Assembly (NCBI RefSeq): GCF_900111145.1
Contig: NZ_FOIR01000004.1
Location: 248,001-312,000 of the forward strand
Source of the DNA: Roseivirga pacifica
GTDB lineage: Bacteria; Bacteroidota; Bacteroidia; Cytophagales; Cyclobacteriaceae
Reading direction: 5' to 3'
Length of the DNA: 64,000 nucleotides
In this document: positions 8,410-17,510 of the stretch, one piece after another
Layout of the letters: each line of letters begins with the position of its first letter
Numbering within the stretch: position 1 is the stretch's first letter
The notes under the pieces: model-generated
Seen by the model: the letters and a program-made list of their open reading frames with translations, nothing else
Told to the model about the DNA's origin: nothing
The model's database searches: none
Position numbers and translations under genes: made by a program

Positions 8410-9171
8410 TCAACCTAATTTCTTCTTAAACTCAGTAATAAAATTCTTAGTATAATCAGAAGTAACCAACTCACCGCTAATCTGTGCTCTTTCATCAAGC
8501 AGCTTATCCCAGTCTTCCGTACCACGCCAGAATACTTTTTTCATCATGGCCATAGACTCTGGATTCGACTTGACAAGTTTTTGTGCAAGTGCATTTACCG
8601 CTTCGTCCATTGCCGCTGCATCATCGAATATCTGCTGGTATAAGCCTTTGTCAGCTGCCCACTGCGCATCGTGAAATTCAGTAGCGTTAATGGCCATCTG
8701 AGAAGTAGCGGCTACGCCCATCTTGCGTTCAATGGCCGGACTCACAACAAAAGGACCGATCCCCACGGCCAGTTCACTAAGTTTAATGGAAGCAAACTTT
8801 GTTGCGAAGCAATAATCCGTAGCCGAAGCTACGCCAATTCCTCCACCAACAGCCTTACCTTGCACTCTCCCAATAATAAACTTTGGTGCCTTACGCATCG
8901 CATTAATTACTCGTGCGAAACCAAGGAAGAATTCCTTACCAGTGTCTTTGTCTTCAATAGCCAAAAGCTCATCGAAGCTGGCACCTGCGCAAAACGCACG
9001 GTCACCACCACTCTTTAGAATGATCACCTTGATACTGTCATCCTCGCCCGCCTTGGTAATGGTTTCAGCAAGTTCCTTCAAAGTCGCACCCGGCAAGGAG
9101 TTGCTTTGCTTGGTGAAAAATTCAATTGTTCCTATTCCTTCGTTTACCTGTAGGTTTACGTAGTTCTCCAT
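8410..9171 (-). CDS. enoyl-CoA hydratase/isomerase family protein, last gene of the paa operon (paaF position)
   Basis: 253 residues of a crotonase fold. CAGASFDEL supplies one half of the oxyanion hole, and GKAVGGGIG the other. The position next to paaZ suggests the 2,3-dehydroadipyl-CoA hydratase step (PaaF). However, the first catalytic Glu of hydratases (the E of GGGCEL in crotonase) is replaced by Gly (GGGIGVAS), while the second is kept (LSELAVGIG), so isomerase or another activity is possible. The start overlaps the paaZ stop (TAATG). Function is therefore assigned with caution. Confidence 0.72.
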   Translation of the reverse strand: MENYVNLQVNEGIGTIEFFTKQSNSLPGATLKELAETITKAGEDDSIKVIILKSGGDRAFCAGASFDELLAIEDKDTGKEFFLGFARVINAMRKAPKFIIGRVQGKAVGGGIGVASATDYCFATKFASIKLSELAVGIGPFVVSPAIERKMGVAATSQMAINATEFHDAQWAADKGLYQQIFDDAAAMDEAVNALAQKLVKSNPESMAMMKKVFWRGTEDWDKLLDERAQISGELVTSDYTKNFITEFKKKLG

Positions 9172-11219
9172 TAATCTTGATTTTTCTTTTTGATCATTGT
9201 TAGAATAGTCGCGATGGCTACGGTTTCGCCAGTTTCATCGTATACATCTACCAAGAACTTCACAATACCTTTGGCGATATCGTCTTTCTTCTCTTGCTCG
9301 ACTTTTTCCTTCACGGTTAAACGAACACCAATGGTGGCACCTGGATAAACAGGTTTTGTAAAGCGACACGTTTCTAGTCCGTAGTTCAACAATACTGGTC
9401 CTTTCTTGGCCTGAACGAACAAACCAGCGGCAGCAGAAAGCACAAAATAACCGTGTGCTACGCGTCCTTCGAAGGTTGTTCCTTCCAGTGAAGTCTCGTC
9501 TGTGTGCGCATAGAAATGATCCCAGCTTACATTGGCGAAGTTCACAATATCGGTTTCCGTTACCGTTCTTTTCGCAGTAATCACTGTCTCTCCTACCTCA
9601 ATATCTTCAAAGTATTTAGAGAACAAATGCTGCCCCGGATCTTTATATTCGCCACCGTATTGATATTGCTGCGTAATCTCCGTTAAAGTAGTTGGTGAGC
9701 CTTGGATAGCCGTGCGCTGCATGTAGTGCATTACGCCACGCTTTCCACCCATTTCTTCGCCTCCACCGGCACGACCTGGGCCACCGTGTGTCAACATTGG
9801 CATTGGCGAACCATGACCTGTGCTTTCCTTGGCGCAAGCTTCGTTCAGCACTAAAATTCTTCCGTGATGGGTTGCTGCTCCAATCGTATATTCAGTAGCA
9901 ATTTTATCATCGGCCGTAGTGATCGAGGACACTAACGAGCCCTTTCCTTTCTTAGAAATGGCAATGGCTTCATCGATGGTTTTGTACGGCAAAATGGTAC
10001 TTACAGGACCAAAAGCCTCCACATTGTGTGGTTCATCAACACCCAGCGGATTCTGGTTTAAGAACAAGATAGGTGAAATGAATGCACCTTTATCCCAATC
10101 AGCTCCCATCAGCTCCACTTTGTCTAGTGTACCGTAAACCATTTCGGATGTTTTGGCCAGTTCGGCCACCTTCTTGGTTACCTCAGCCAACTGCTCTTTT
10201 CCGGCCAAAGCCCCCATTCTTACGCCTTCTACAGAAGGGTCACCAATAGTGGTTTTAGTCAAAGCTTTGCCCAAAGCAATTTGAACATCTTCCACCAGTT
10301 TTTCTGGCACTATAATTCTTCGTACAGCAGTACACTTCTGCCCTGCTTTAACGGTAATTTCTTTTCGAACTTCCTTGATAAATAGATCGAATTCCGCTGT
10401 GCCAGGCACTGCATCTTCACCCAATACTGCACAGTTCAATGAATCGGCCTCTAGATTGAAAGGCACGGAGTTTTCAATGATTTGAGGAAGTGTTTTTAGC
10501 TTCTTACCCGTTTCGAAAGAGCCCGTGAAAGTCACCACATCTTGCGAATCGACATAGTCTAGAATTCCATTACCATAGCCAGAAACTAGTTGTAAGGCAC
10601 CGTCAGGCAATATGCCTGAGTCGATGATTTCTTTCACCACCGCCTGCGTTAAATAACAGGTTTGCTCAGCTGGTTTGATGATACACGGCATTCCAGCCAA
10701 CCAGTTGACAGCAGCCTTTTCCAACATTCCCCAAACCGGAAAGTTGAAAGCGTTGATATGCACCGCCACACCTTCTTTCGGCACCATAATGTGGTGACCA
10801 ACAAACGATCCGCCTTTAGAAAGGCCAACCATATCGCCATCTACATGATAAGAAGTGTTCGGGAATTGACGTCTTAAACTGGCGTTTGAAAATACGTTTC
10901 CGATACCACCCTCAATGTCTATCCAGCTATCGATGCGCGTAGCACCAGTCGCTTTGCTCACTTCGTAGAACTGCTCTTTCTTTTCCATAAGGTGGAAAGC
11001 CAAAGCCTTGAGCATTAAACCACGTTCTTGGAAAGTCATTTTGCGTAAAGCAGGATTACCAACATTTCGTGCATAGTCATATGCTGCGCTGAAATCAAGG
11101 CCCTTAATGGTATGCGTTCCAACAGCTTCGCCTGTAATGGCATGGTGCAAAACCTCTCCATCGCCATCGCCATGAATCCATTCGCCCGCAATAAAGTGTG
11201 GTATCTTATCTATCATCAT
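9171..11219 (-). CDS. paaZ: bifunctional oxepin-CoA hydrolase / semialdehyde dehydrogenase PaaZ
   Basis: 682 residues, the full two-domain length. The N-terminal aldehyde dehydrogenase has the catalytic pair Glu257 (in FNLEADS) and Cys296 (in GQKCTAVR). The C-terminal MaoC-like hot-dog hydratase has Asp567 and His572 in SWDHFYAHTDE. Together they open the oxepin-CoA ring and oxidise the aldehyde to 3-oxo-5,6-dehydrosuberyl-CoA. Both active sites are intact, unlike versions where the domains are split. It overlaps paaY by 4 nt (ATGA) and the hydratase gene by 1 nt. A second ATG one codon in is equally possible. Confidence 0.96.
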   Translation of the reverse strand: MMIDKIPHFIAGEWIHGDGDGEVLHHAITGEAVGTHTIKGLDFSAAYDYARNVGNPALRKMTFQERGLMLKALAFHLMEKKEQFYEVSKATGATRIDSWIDIEGGIGNVFSNASLRRQFPNTSYHVDGDMVGLSKGGSFVGHHIMVPKEGVAVHINAFNFPVWGMLEKAAVNWLAGMPCIIKPAEQTCYLTQAVVKEIIDSGILPDGALQLVSGYGNGILDYVDSQDVVTFTGSFETGKKLKTLPQIIENSVPFNLEADSLNCAVLGEDAVPGTAEFDLFIKEVRKEITVKAGQKCTAVRRIIVPEKLVEDVQIALGKALTKTTIGDPSVEGVRMGALAGKEQLAEVTKKVAELAKTSEMVYGTLDKVELMGADWDKGAFISPILFLNQNPLGVDEPHNVEAFGPVSTILPYKTIDEAIAISKKGKGSLVSSITTADDKIATEYTIGAATHHGRILVLNEACAKESTGHGSPMPMLTHGGPGRAGGGEEMGGKRGVMHYMQRTAIQGSPTTLTEITQQYQYGGEYKDPGQHLFSKYFEDIEVGETVITAKRTVTETDIVNFANVSWDHFYAHTDETSLEGTTFEGRVAHGYFVLSAAAGLFVQAKKGPVLLNYGLETCRFTKPVYPGATIGVRLTVKEKVEQEKKDDIAKGIVKFLVDVYDETGETVAIATILTMIKKKNQD

Positions 11220-11812
11220 TTCTTTTTCGTTTCGTTCCAGGTTTTATAATCTGCCGAAGCAATCGGTCGGTTGGGTTCAATTTTCCTTAGCGGTTCGCAC
11301 TCTTTCAGCGAAGTATAACAGTCGGCAGGAAGCTGCTGATACAGCTTTGTTCCTTCTGATTTCCAGGCAATCATTTCATCGCTTACTTCTTTGATACGCT
11401 TGGCTGGGTTGCCAACAATCAAACTTCTCGGTTCGAAAACAGCGTTGGCTTTCACAAAGCTGAGCGCCCCAACAATGGACTCATCACCGATTACGGCCTC
11501 ATCCATAATCACCGCATTCATGCCGACCAATACATTTTTGCCAATTTGTGCTCCGTGAATAATGGCCCCATGACCAATGTGTGCGCTTTCTTGTAAAGTG
11601 ATGGTGATGCCGGGAAACATATGCACGGTGCAATTTTCCTGAACGTTGCAGCCATCTTCAATCACAATTCTCCCCCAATCGCCACGAATGGCTGCTCCCG
11701 GACCGATGTAGACATTTTTACCAATGATTACATCGCCAGTAACGGCTGCCAAAGGATGGACAAATGCCGTCTCGTGAACAACAGGTTTGATATTGTTGAA
11801 TTCGTAAATCAT
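11216..11812 (-). CDS. paaY: PaaY-like gamma-carbonic-anhydrase-fold protein
   Basis: 198 residues from the ATG at 11812. The longer ORF to 11863 would run into the thiolase gene, and the start at 11812 overlaps its stop (TAATG). Hexapeptide repeats with V/I-G spacing fill residues 20-140 and build a left-handed beta helix. The His ligands of the metal site are in HMFPG, SAHIGHGAI and nearby. Known PaaY is a thioesterase that rescues CoA from dead-end intermediates of phenylacetate breakdown. The residues after 150 form the usual helical C-terminus. Confidence 0.9.
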   Translation of the reverse strand: MIYEFNNIKPVVHETAFVHPLAAVTGDVIIGKNVYIGPGAAIRGDWGRIVIEDGCNVQENCTVHMFPGITITLQESAHIGHGAIIHGAQIGKNVLVGMNAVIMDEAVIGDESIVGALSFVKANAVFEPRSLIVGNPAKRIKEVSDEMIAWKSEGTKLYQQLPADCYTSLKECEPLRKIEPNRPIASADYKTWNETKKK

Positions 11813-13020
11813 TAACCTACGTTTTCGAGGATTATGGCATAGCCCTGACCTACACCAACACACATAGTTGCCAATGCGTAACGCTTGCCTGTTTTTTGCA
11901 ATTCTAAAGCTGCTGAATAAGTGATTCTAGCGCCTGTCATTCCCAGCGGATGACCAATAGCAATTGCACCACCATTTGGGTTGATGCGCTCATCGTCATC
12001 GGCAAGGCCTAAAGCCCTTGTGCACGAAAGTGACTGTGCTGCAAAGGCTTCGTTGATCTCAATCACATCCATTTGATCGAGCGTTAAACCAGCTTTCTTC
12101 AATGCTTTTCGGGTAGCCTCAACTGGGCCAATGCCCATGATTCTCGGCTCTACACCTACCACGCCAGAAGCGACAATACGTGCTTTTGGTGTTAAACTAT
12201 TGGCTTTAACCGCTTCTTCCGAAGCTACTAAAATCGCTGCTGCACCATCGTTTAGGCCAGAAGCATTACCCGCAGTTACACTACCGTCATTTTTGAAGGC
12301 AGGACGTAAGCCAGCAAGAATTTCTTGCGTGGTGTTGGCTTTGATAAATTCGTCTTGATTGAAAACGATGGGATCCTTCTTGCGCTGCGGAATTTCAACC
12401 ACTACAATTTCTTCGGCTAATCTACCGCTAGCTTGTGCTTTCGCAGCTTTCATTTGGGAATTGTAAGCGAAAGCATCTTGATCGTCACGACTGATCTTGT
12501 GGATTTCCACCAAGTTTTCGGCTGTCATCCCCATGGAATCTGTTCCGTAAACCTTCTCCATTTGTGGGTTGATAAACCTCCATCCGAAGCTTGAATCGTA
12601 CATCTTTGCATCGGTACCGAATGGTCTAGCTGATTTGGAGACCACCCAAGGCCCACGTGTCATATTCTCCACACCACCAGCAATGAACATATCGCCATCG
12701 CCAGTTTTAATGGCACGGTTAGCCTGCACAATGGCCGACATACCCGAAGCGCATAAACGATTCACCGTTTCGCCTGGTACTGAATACGGAAGTCCCGCCA
12801 AAAGCGAAGCCATTCTAGCCACGTTTCTATTGTCTTCTCCAGCTTGGTTAGCACAGCCCAAGATCACATCTTCGATTAAAGCTGGGTCAATTTGGCTATT
12901 TCGGCTCATCAATTTTTTGATGACCAAAGCGGCCAAATCATCTGCACGAACTGCGCCTAAGGTGCCTCCGAATTTGCCAATCGGAGTTCTAATTCCATCT
13001 ATTATAAAAGTATCTTTCAT
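11812..13020 (-). CDS. paaJ: 3-oxoadipyl-CoA / 3-oxo-5,6-dehydrosuberyl-CoA thiolase
   Basis: 402 residues of a type II thiolase. The nucleophile is Cys90 in NRLCASGMSA, the acid/base residues are His357 (GHPLGMTGAR) and Cys387 (MCVGVGQG), and NEAFA is also kept. The N-terminus IIDGIRTPIGKFGG is typical of the PcaF/PaaJ branch. It catalyses the two thiolytic steps of the phenylacetate pathway, giving acetyl-CoA and succinyl-CoA. It starts 5 nt after paaG and overlaps paaY by 1 nt. Confidence 0.95.
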   Translation of the reverse strand: MKDTFIIDGIRTPIGKFGGTLGAVRADDLAALVIKKLMSRNSQIDPALIEDVILGCANQAGEDNRNVARMASLLAGLPYSVPGETVNRLCASGMSAIVQANRAIKTGDGDMFIAGGVENMTRGPWVVSKSARPFGTDAKMYDSSFGWRFINPQMEKVYGTDSMGMTAENLVEIHKISRDDQDAFAYNSQMKAAKAQASGRLAEEIVVVEIPQRKKDPIVFNQDEFIKANTTQEILAGLRPAFKNDGSVTAGNASGLNDGAAAILVASEEAVKANSLTPKARIVASGVVGVEPRIMGIGPVEATRKALKKAGLTLDQMDVIEINEAFAAQSLSCTRALGLADDDERINPNGGAIAIGHPLGMTGARITYSAALELQKTGKRYALATMCVGVGQGYAIILENVG

Positions 13021-13025
13021 CCCTT

Positions 13026-13799
13026 TTATTCTCCAGTAAATTCTGGTTTACGTTTTTCCACAAAGGCTTGAATGCCTTCGATTGAATCTTTTGAAGCCGC
13101 AGATTTAGCTTGCCATTCCTTCTCTTGGTCTAACTGCGCATCCAAATCATTGGTGAACGATTGGTTCAACAAATGCTTAGTGTATGCTAAAGCCTTGGTT
13201 GGCATTTGTGACATCTTTATGGCTAGTTTCTCGCTTTCTTCCGCAAACACATCATCTTCAAACACTTTGTAAATCATGTTCATTTGCGCGGCTTCTTCGG
13301 CCGTAACCTTATCGCCCAGCATCATAAGTGCAGATGCTTTTTGGAAACCAACTAACCTCGGCAAAAAGAAGGTACCACCACTATCAGGCACTAATCCTAT
13401 TTTGCTAAAAGCTTGAATAAATGCAGCCGATTTAGTGGCCACAGCAATATCACAAGCAAAGGCAATGTTAGCTCCAGCACCGGCTGCTACTCCATTAACC
13501 GCAGCGATCACCGGCTTTTCCAACTTGCGAATCAACCGCACAATTGGGTTGTAGTGCTCTTCTACCATTTGCTCCACAGAAAGACCATTATCTTCTACCG
13601 CTTCTTTCAAATCCTGACCTGCACAGAAAGCCTTTCCGTTGCCAGTAAGCAACACGGCCCTTACGGTTTTGTCTTCATTGAACTTTTTCAAAGCATCAAT
13701 CAAAGCAAAACTCATTTCTCTGGTAAAGCTGTTGTATGCTTCTGGTCGGTTGAAGCGAATGATACCTAGATTTTCTTTTTGGGTTATTTCTAAGGTCAT
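13026..13799 (-). CDS. paaG: 1,2-epoxyphenylacetyl-CoA isomerase
   Basis: 257 residues from the ATG at 13799; an upstream ATG at 13823 would overlap paaD. A crotonase-fold protein with FCAGQDLKE and NGVAAGAGANIAFACDI, the latter typical of PaaG. LVPDSGGTFFLPR carries the catalytic Asp of this isomerase. It converts the ring epoxide into the seven-membered oxepin-CoA. It lies between the epoxidase genes and the thiolase, in pathway order. Confidence 0.92.
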   Translation of the reverse strand: MTLEITQKENLGIIRFNRPEAYNSFTREMSFALIDALKKFNEDKTVRAVLLTGNGKAFCAGQDLKEAVEDNGLSVEQMVEEHYNPIVRLIRKLEKPVIAAVNGVAAGAGANIAFACDIAVATKSAAFIQAFSKIGLVPDSGGTFFLPRLVGFQKASALMMLGDKVTAEEAAQMNMIYKVFEDDVFAEESEKLAIKMSQMPTKALAYTKHLLNQSFTNDLDAQLDQEKEWQAKSAASKDSIEGIQAFVEKRKPEFTGE

Positions 13800-13813
13800 G
13801 GTTTGGTTAAAGT

Positions 13814-14275
13814 TTAGTGGCATTTAAAATAATCGAAGGGCTCAAGGCAATCGTTGCATTTGAACAGCGACTTGCAAGCCGTAGAACCAAACTGGCTCAG
13901 CAATTTGGTGTTTTGAGAACCGCAGTTTGGGCACTCAATATCCTCTTCGTTAGTTGGGTTTGGTGGAGCAATGCCGTACTCCTTCAGGTTTGCTTTGCCG
14001 CGCTCGGTCATAAAATCGGTACTCCAAGCAGGGGAAAGCACAGTGGTTATTTTAAAGTCGTTGATTCCTTCTTTTTTCAGCGCATTATTGATGTCGCGCT
14101 CAATTTCGAGCATGGCGGGACAGCCTGTGTAAGTTGGTGTAATCACCACTTCTACAAAGCCGTTTTCTACCTTCACATCGCGAAGGATACCTAAATCGTA
14201 AATAGAGACCACGGGGATTTCCGGGTCTTTTACCTCCTCCAGAATTTCCTGAACGTGTTCTTTATTGATTACCAT
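13814..14275 (-). CDS. paaD: phenylacetyl-CoA epoxidase subunit PaaD
   Basis: 153 residues. The N-terminal DUF59/MIP18 domain (residues 5-85) has EVKDPEIPVVSIYDLGI and TPTYTGCPAMLEIERDI. The C-terminal 35 residues carry two CxxC-type pairs (ECPNCGS and KCNDC plus a final CH) that should bind zinc. PaaD is thought to mature or load the iron centre of the epoxidase. It overlaps paaC by 7 nt. Confidence 0.93.
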   Translation of the reverse strand: MVINKEHVQEILEEVKDPEIPVVSIYDLGILRDVKVENGFVEVVITPTYTGCPAMLEIERDINNALKKEGINDFKITTVLSPAWSTDFMTERGKANLKEYGIAPPNPTNEEDIECPNCGSQNTKLLSQFGSTACKSLFKCNDCLEPFDYFKCH

Positions 14276-15024
14276 TCGTTACCCGGATATGCTCTTTGTA
14301 AGAATTGCAGGTCGGCTAAAATGTAGCCCAAATGTTCGCTATGAACGCCTTCCTTTCCTCCCTTGTGACTGTAAGTTCCTTCAGGGATAGAAAGCGTAGC
14401 TTCTTCTAAAACCGCTGTGATTTTGGCGTCTCTTTTCTCTTTTAGTTCGGCTAATGAAACACCGTAACCTGCTGCAAGCGCATCCGAATCAGCACTAGTT
14501 TCTATAACGATCTCGTCTTTATAAGACCAAAGCTCATTTAATGCTTGCTGAACGCGGTTATGGCTTTCAACCGTTCCGTCACCTAAGCGGATTACCCAAT
14601 CGGCACTCCATTTCATGTGATAGAGTGTTTCCTTGTGCGATTTAGCAGCAATTGAAGCTAGTCTTTCATCGCTAGAACTCATCAGTGCTTCGTAGAAGTA
14701 ACAGCTAAAAGTATCGTACAAAAACTGGCGCATAATGGTAAAGCCAAAGTCACCATTCGGCTGCTCTACTAAAAGCACATTTTTAAAGCCCCATGCATCA
14801 CGCAAGTAGGCCAAATCGTCTTCGGTTTTTTCTTCTCCTTGAATTTCAGCAGCATATTGGTAGAACAATCGTGCTTGACCAATCAAGTCGAGTGAAATGT
14901 TAGTAAGCGCAATATCTTGCTCCAAAATTGGGCCGTGACCGCACCATTCGGCTAATCGCTGACCAAGAATGAGGCAGTTATCTGCTTGCTGAAGTATGTA
15001 ATCGAACTTATTCTGATCAGTCAT
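14269..15024 (-). CDS. paaC: phenylacetyl-CoA epoxidase structural subunit PaaC
   Basis: 251 residues of a ferritin-like four-helix fold. In the known complex PaaC is the non-catalytic partner of PaaA. WCGHGPILEQDIALTNISLDLIGQAR in the first helix and LYHMKWSADWVIRLGDGT in the fourth are the family signatures, read here as separate short motifs (WCGHGP, LDLIGQAR, HMKWSADW). It begins 1 nt after the paaB stop and overlaps paaD. Confidence 0.95.
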   Translation of the reverse strand: MTDQNKFDYILQQADNCLILGQRLAEWCGHGPILEQDIALTNISLDLIGQARLFYQYAAEIQGEEKTEDDLAYLRDAWGFKNVLLVEQPNGDFGFTIMRQFLYDTFSCYFYEALMSSSDERLASIAAKSHKETLYHMKWSADWVIRLGDGTVESHNRVQQALNELWSYKDEIVIETSADSDALAAGYGVSLAELKEKRDAKITAVLEEATLSIPEGTYSHKGGKEGVHSEHLGYILADLQFLQRAYPGNEW

Positions 15025-15025
15025 A

Positions 15026-15310
15026 TTACATGTGTTTTAGCTCGTCAGGCAAATCGTAAAATGTTGGGTGTCGGTAGGCTTTATCCTTAGCCGGCTCATA
15101 CATTTGATCCGAATCGTCAGGATCGGAAGCTGTGATATGCTTTGTTTCTACCACCCAAATACTCACACCTTCATTTCTTCTGGTGTAAACATCGCGCGCA
15201 TTTTGCACCGCCATGTCTGCATCTGCAGCATGTAGACTTCCCACGTGTTTGTGGTTCAAACCTGCTTTACTTCTTATAAATATTTCCCAAAGGGGCCAGT
15301 TCTTGTTCAT
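15026..15310 (-). CDS. paaB: phenylacetyl-CoA epoxidase subunit PaaB
   Basis: 94 residues, the expected small size. PLWEIFIRSKAGLNHKHVGS is the conserved N-terminus. ARDVYTRRNEGVSIWVV and the ending YRHPTFYDLP are typical of PaaB, which bridges PaaAC heterodimers. It is separated from paaA by 159 bp that carry repeat debris, the only large gap inside the operon. Confidence 0.95.
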   Translation of the reverse strand: MNKNWPLWEIFIRSKAGLNHKHVGSLHAADADMAVQNARDVYTRRNEGVSIWVVETKHITASDPDDSDQMYEPAKDKAYRHPTFYDLPDELKHM

Positions 15311-15469
15311 CTTATTGATTTACGATGTTTGATTTACGATTTGCGATATTCCATCTACTTTGTCTTCCTCTCTACTTTACCCTTAATCCCTAAAGGGAGC
15401 TGTCATTTACATTAATTCACCCTTTAGTGGTCGGGGGAGCATTTCTGTTCCAACCGGACATAGTAGAGA
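15311..15469. repeat. repeat debris in the paaA-paaB gap
   Basis: Starting just after the paaB end there is a GATTTACGAT motif given twice (about 15317-15340). Further on, CTAAAGGG (15391-15398) and CCCTTTAG (15420-15427) form an 8-bp inverted repeat with a 21-nt loop. A TGGTCGGGGGAGC tail follows. Both kinds of sequence look like dispersed intergenic repeats, placed here inside an operon. Confidence 0.5.
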
Positions 15470-16408
15470 TTATGCTACCTTCTTTTTGGCTTTCTTTTCA
15501 GCATACGCATTGGCTGCTTCGCGCACCCAAGCACCATCGTCATAGGCTTTTTTTCTAGCGTCAATTCTTTGCTTATTACAAGGGCCGTTTCCGCTAATTA
15601 CATTGAAAAACTCTTCCCAATTGATCTCACCAAAATCGTAGTGACCCCGTTCTTCGTTCCATTTCAAATCTTTATCTGGAACCGTCAAACCAAGAATTTC
15701 AGCTTGCGGAATGGTTACATCCACAAACTTTTGACGCAATTCATCATTTGTGAAACGTTTAATTCCCCAGCGCATTGATTGCTCAGTATGTTTAGAATCA
15801 GCATCAGTTGGTCCGAACATCATTAGTGATGGCCACCACCATCTGTTAAGCGCATCTTGCGCCATTTTCTTTTGTGCTTCTGAACCTTTGCAAAGCGTAA
15901 GCATGATTTCGTAACCTTGGCGTTGGTGGAAAGATTCTTCCTTACACACTCTTACCATAGCCCTGGCATACGGCCCGTAAGAAGCACGGCAAAGCGGCAC
16001 TTGGTTCATAATTGCGGCACCATCTACCAACCAACCTATGGCGCCCATATCGGCCCAACTTAAAGTTGGATAGTTGAAAATGCTCGAATATTTGGCTTTG
16101 CCCGAGTGTAAGTCGGCCAACAAATCATCGCGCTCTACGCCCAATGTTTCGCAGGCAGAATAGAGATAAAGTCCATGACCTGCCTCGTCTTGTACCTTGG
16201 CCAAAGCAGCAGCCTTTCTTCTTAAAGAAGGCGCTCTTGTAATCCAGTTCGCTTCGGGCAACATCCCAACAATTTCGGAATGGGCGTGCTGAGAAATCTG
16301 CCTGATCAATGTCTTTCGATACTTTTCGGGCATCCAGTCCTTCGGCTCAATACGAACCTCCTGGTCTATCTTCTCATTAAATTTTTGTTCCAATAATTCA
16401 GTACTCAT
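15470..16408 (-). CDS. paaA: phenylacetyl-CoA epoxidase catalytic subunit PaaA
   Basis: 312 residues. This is the di-iron oxygenase subunit that puts one oxygen atom across the aromatic ring of phenylacetyl-CoA. The ferritin-like iron ligands are visible in the ExxH pairs [12 protein letters not shown] and [31 protein letters not shown] closes the protein as in other PaaA (short motifs RKKAYDDG and WVREAA). It sits 18 nt after paaE. Confidence 0.96.
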   Translation of the reverse strand: MSTELLEQKFNEKIDQEVRIEPKDWMPEKYRKTLIRQISQHAHSEIVGMLPEANWITRAPSLRRKAAALAKVQDEAGHGLYLYSACETLGVERDDLLADLHSGKAKYSSIFNYPTLSWADMGAIGWLVDGAAIMNQVPLCRASYGPYARAMVRVCKEESFHQRQGYEIMLTLCKGSEAQKKMAQDALNRWWWPSLMMFGPTDADSKHTEQSMRWGIKRFTNDELRQKFVDVTIPQAEILGLTVPDKDLKWNEERGHYDFGEINWEEFFNVISGNGPCNKQRIDARKKAYDDGAWVREAANAYAEKKAKKKVA

Positions 16409-16426
16409 ATCATTGAATTTTCGGTT

Positions 16427-17488
16427 TTACACATCAAAATTCAGCTTTACCTTATCGGTAGTTGGGTGCGACTGACAGCTCAGCACCATGCCATTGGCTA
16501 GCTCATCCGGTTCTAGCGCGTAGTTCACTGTCATATCTACGCTTCCTTCTTCAACCTTGCAAATGCAAGTACTGCAAACACCACCTTTGCAGGCATATGG
16601 CAGGTCAACACCTGCTTTTATGGCCTCATCCAAAATCGACTCGTGTGAATCGTAAGGAAAGGTAATGTTATTACCATCTAGGGTAATTGTCACCTCACTT
16701 TTGGCCTGCTTGGCTGGCTTAGCTTCTTTGGCTCCGCCTAGCTTACCCAATGGAGAAGTAAACAACTCCATATGAATCTTTTTGGTCTGAACTTCCAACT
16801 CAATCAGCGCTTCTCTAATGGCCAACATCATTGGCTCAGGCCCACAGGTAAAGAACTCGTCAACCTCCTTTGGGTTAAAGAAAAGCTTTGAAAAAGTCTT
16901 CAGCTTTTCACCATCAATATAACCATAATAAAGGTCAGGGTCTACCATTTCATCGCTCAGTACATGGTGCAAGCTAAACCTGTCCATATACTTATTCTTT
17001 AGCGCTTCCAGCCTTTCCTGAAAAATGATAGCTCCCGATTTTCTATTGGCATAGAACAGCGTAAAGCTACTTTTTGGCTCGGTGCGTAATGTAGTTTCGA
17101 TAATAGAAATGATAGGTGTAATACCACTACCACCCGCAAAAGCCACATATTCCTTTTGGTTGGCTACATCTAGTTGGGTGAAGAATTTACCATTTGGCGG
17201 CATTGCCTCAAGTACATCGCCCACCTGCAAACGATTGTTGGCGTAATTCGAAAATAAACCACCCTCAACACGTTTAACAGCCACGGTTAAGTCGCCATCT
17301 AACGGACATGAACAAATGGAATAAGATCTGCGAACTTCTTCGCCATTGATTTGCTGTCGAAGGGTTAAATATTGCCCTTGGGTATATTTAAACTGCTCTT
17401 TTAAGTTTTCAGGAACATCGAAAGACACAGCAACTGAATCATCAGTAGGTCTACTTAAGTCCTTAACTTTTAGCGGGTAGAATGCCAT
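16427..17488 (-). CDS. paaE: phenylacetyl-CoA epoxidase reductase PaaE
   Basis: 353 residues that feed electrons from NADPH to PaaA. The FAD-binding beta barrel has RRSYSICS (residues about 53-60), and the NADP domain has AFAGGSGITPIISI and FFTCGPEPMML. The C-terminal 2Fe-2S ferredoxin domain has the ligands in YACKGGVCSTCIC and LSCQSHP. It is the first structural gene of the operon. Its upstream gap contains the operator and promoter pair described below. Confidence 0.95.
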   Translation of the reverse strand: MAFYPLKVKDLSRPTDDSVAVSFDVPENLKEQFKYTQGQYLTLRQQINGEEVRRSYSICSCPLDGDLTVAVKRVEGGLFSNYANNRLQVGDVLEAMPPNGKFFTQLDVANQKEYVAFAGGSGITPIISIIETTLRTEPKSSFTLFYANRKSGAIIFQERLEALKNKYMDRFSLHHVLSDEMVDPDLYYGYIDGEKLKTFSKLFFNPKEVDEFFTCGPEPMMLAIREALIELEVQTKKIHMELFTSPLGKLGGAKEAKPAKQAKSEVTITLDGNNITFPYDSHESILDEAIKAGVDLPYACKGGVCSTCICKVEEGSVDMTVNYALEPDELANGMVLSCQSHPTTDKVKLNFDV

Positions 17489-17493
17489 TTTAC

Positions 17494-17510
17494 TAACCTA
17501 ATTTAGGTTA
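17494..17510. promoter_or_regulatory. 17-bp palindrome at the paa operon start
   Basis: TAACCTAA-T-TTAGGTTA has perfect 8-bp arms around one base. It lies 6 bp before the paaE ATG, close to or over the expected transcription start. It is a candidate operator for the TetR regulator at 17552-18136, though its sequence differs from the second site. Confidence 0.55.
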
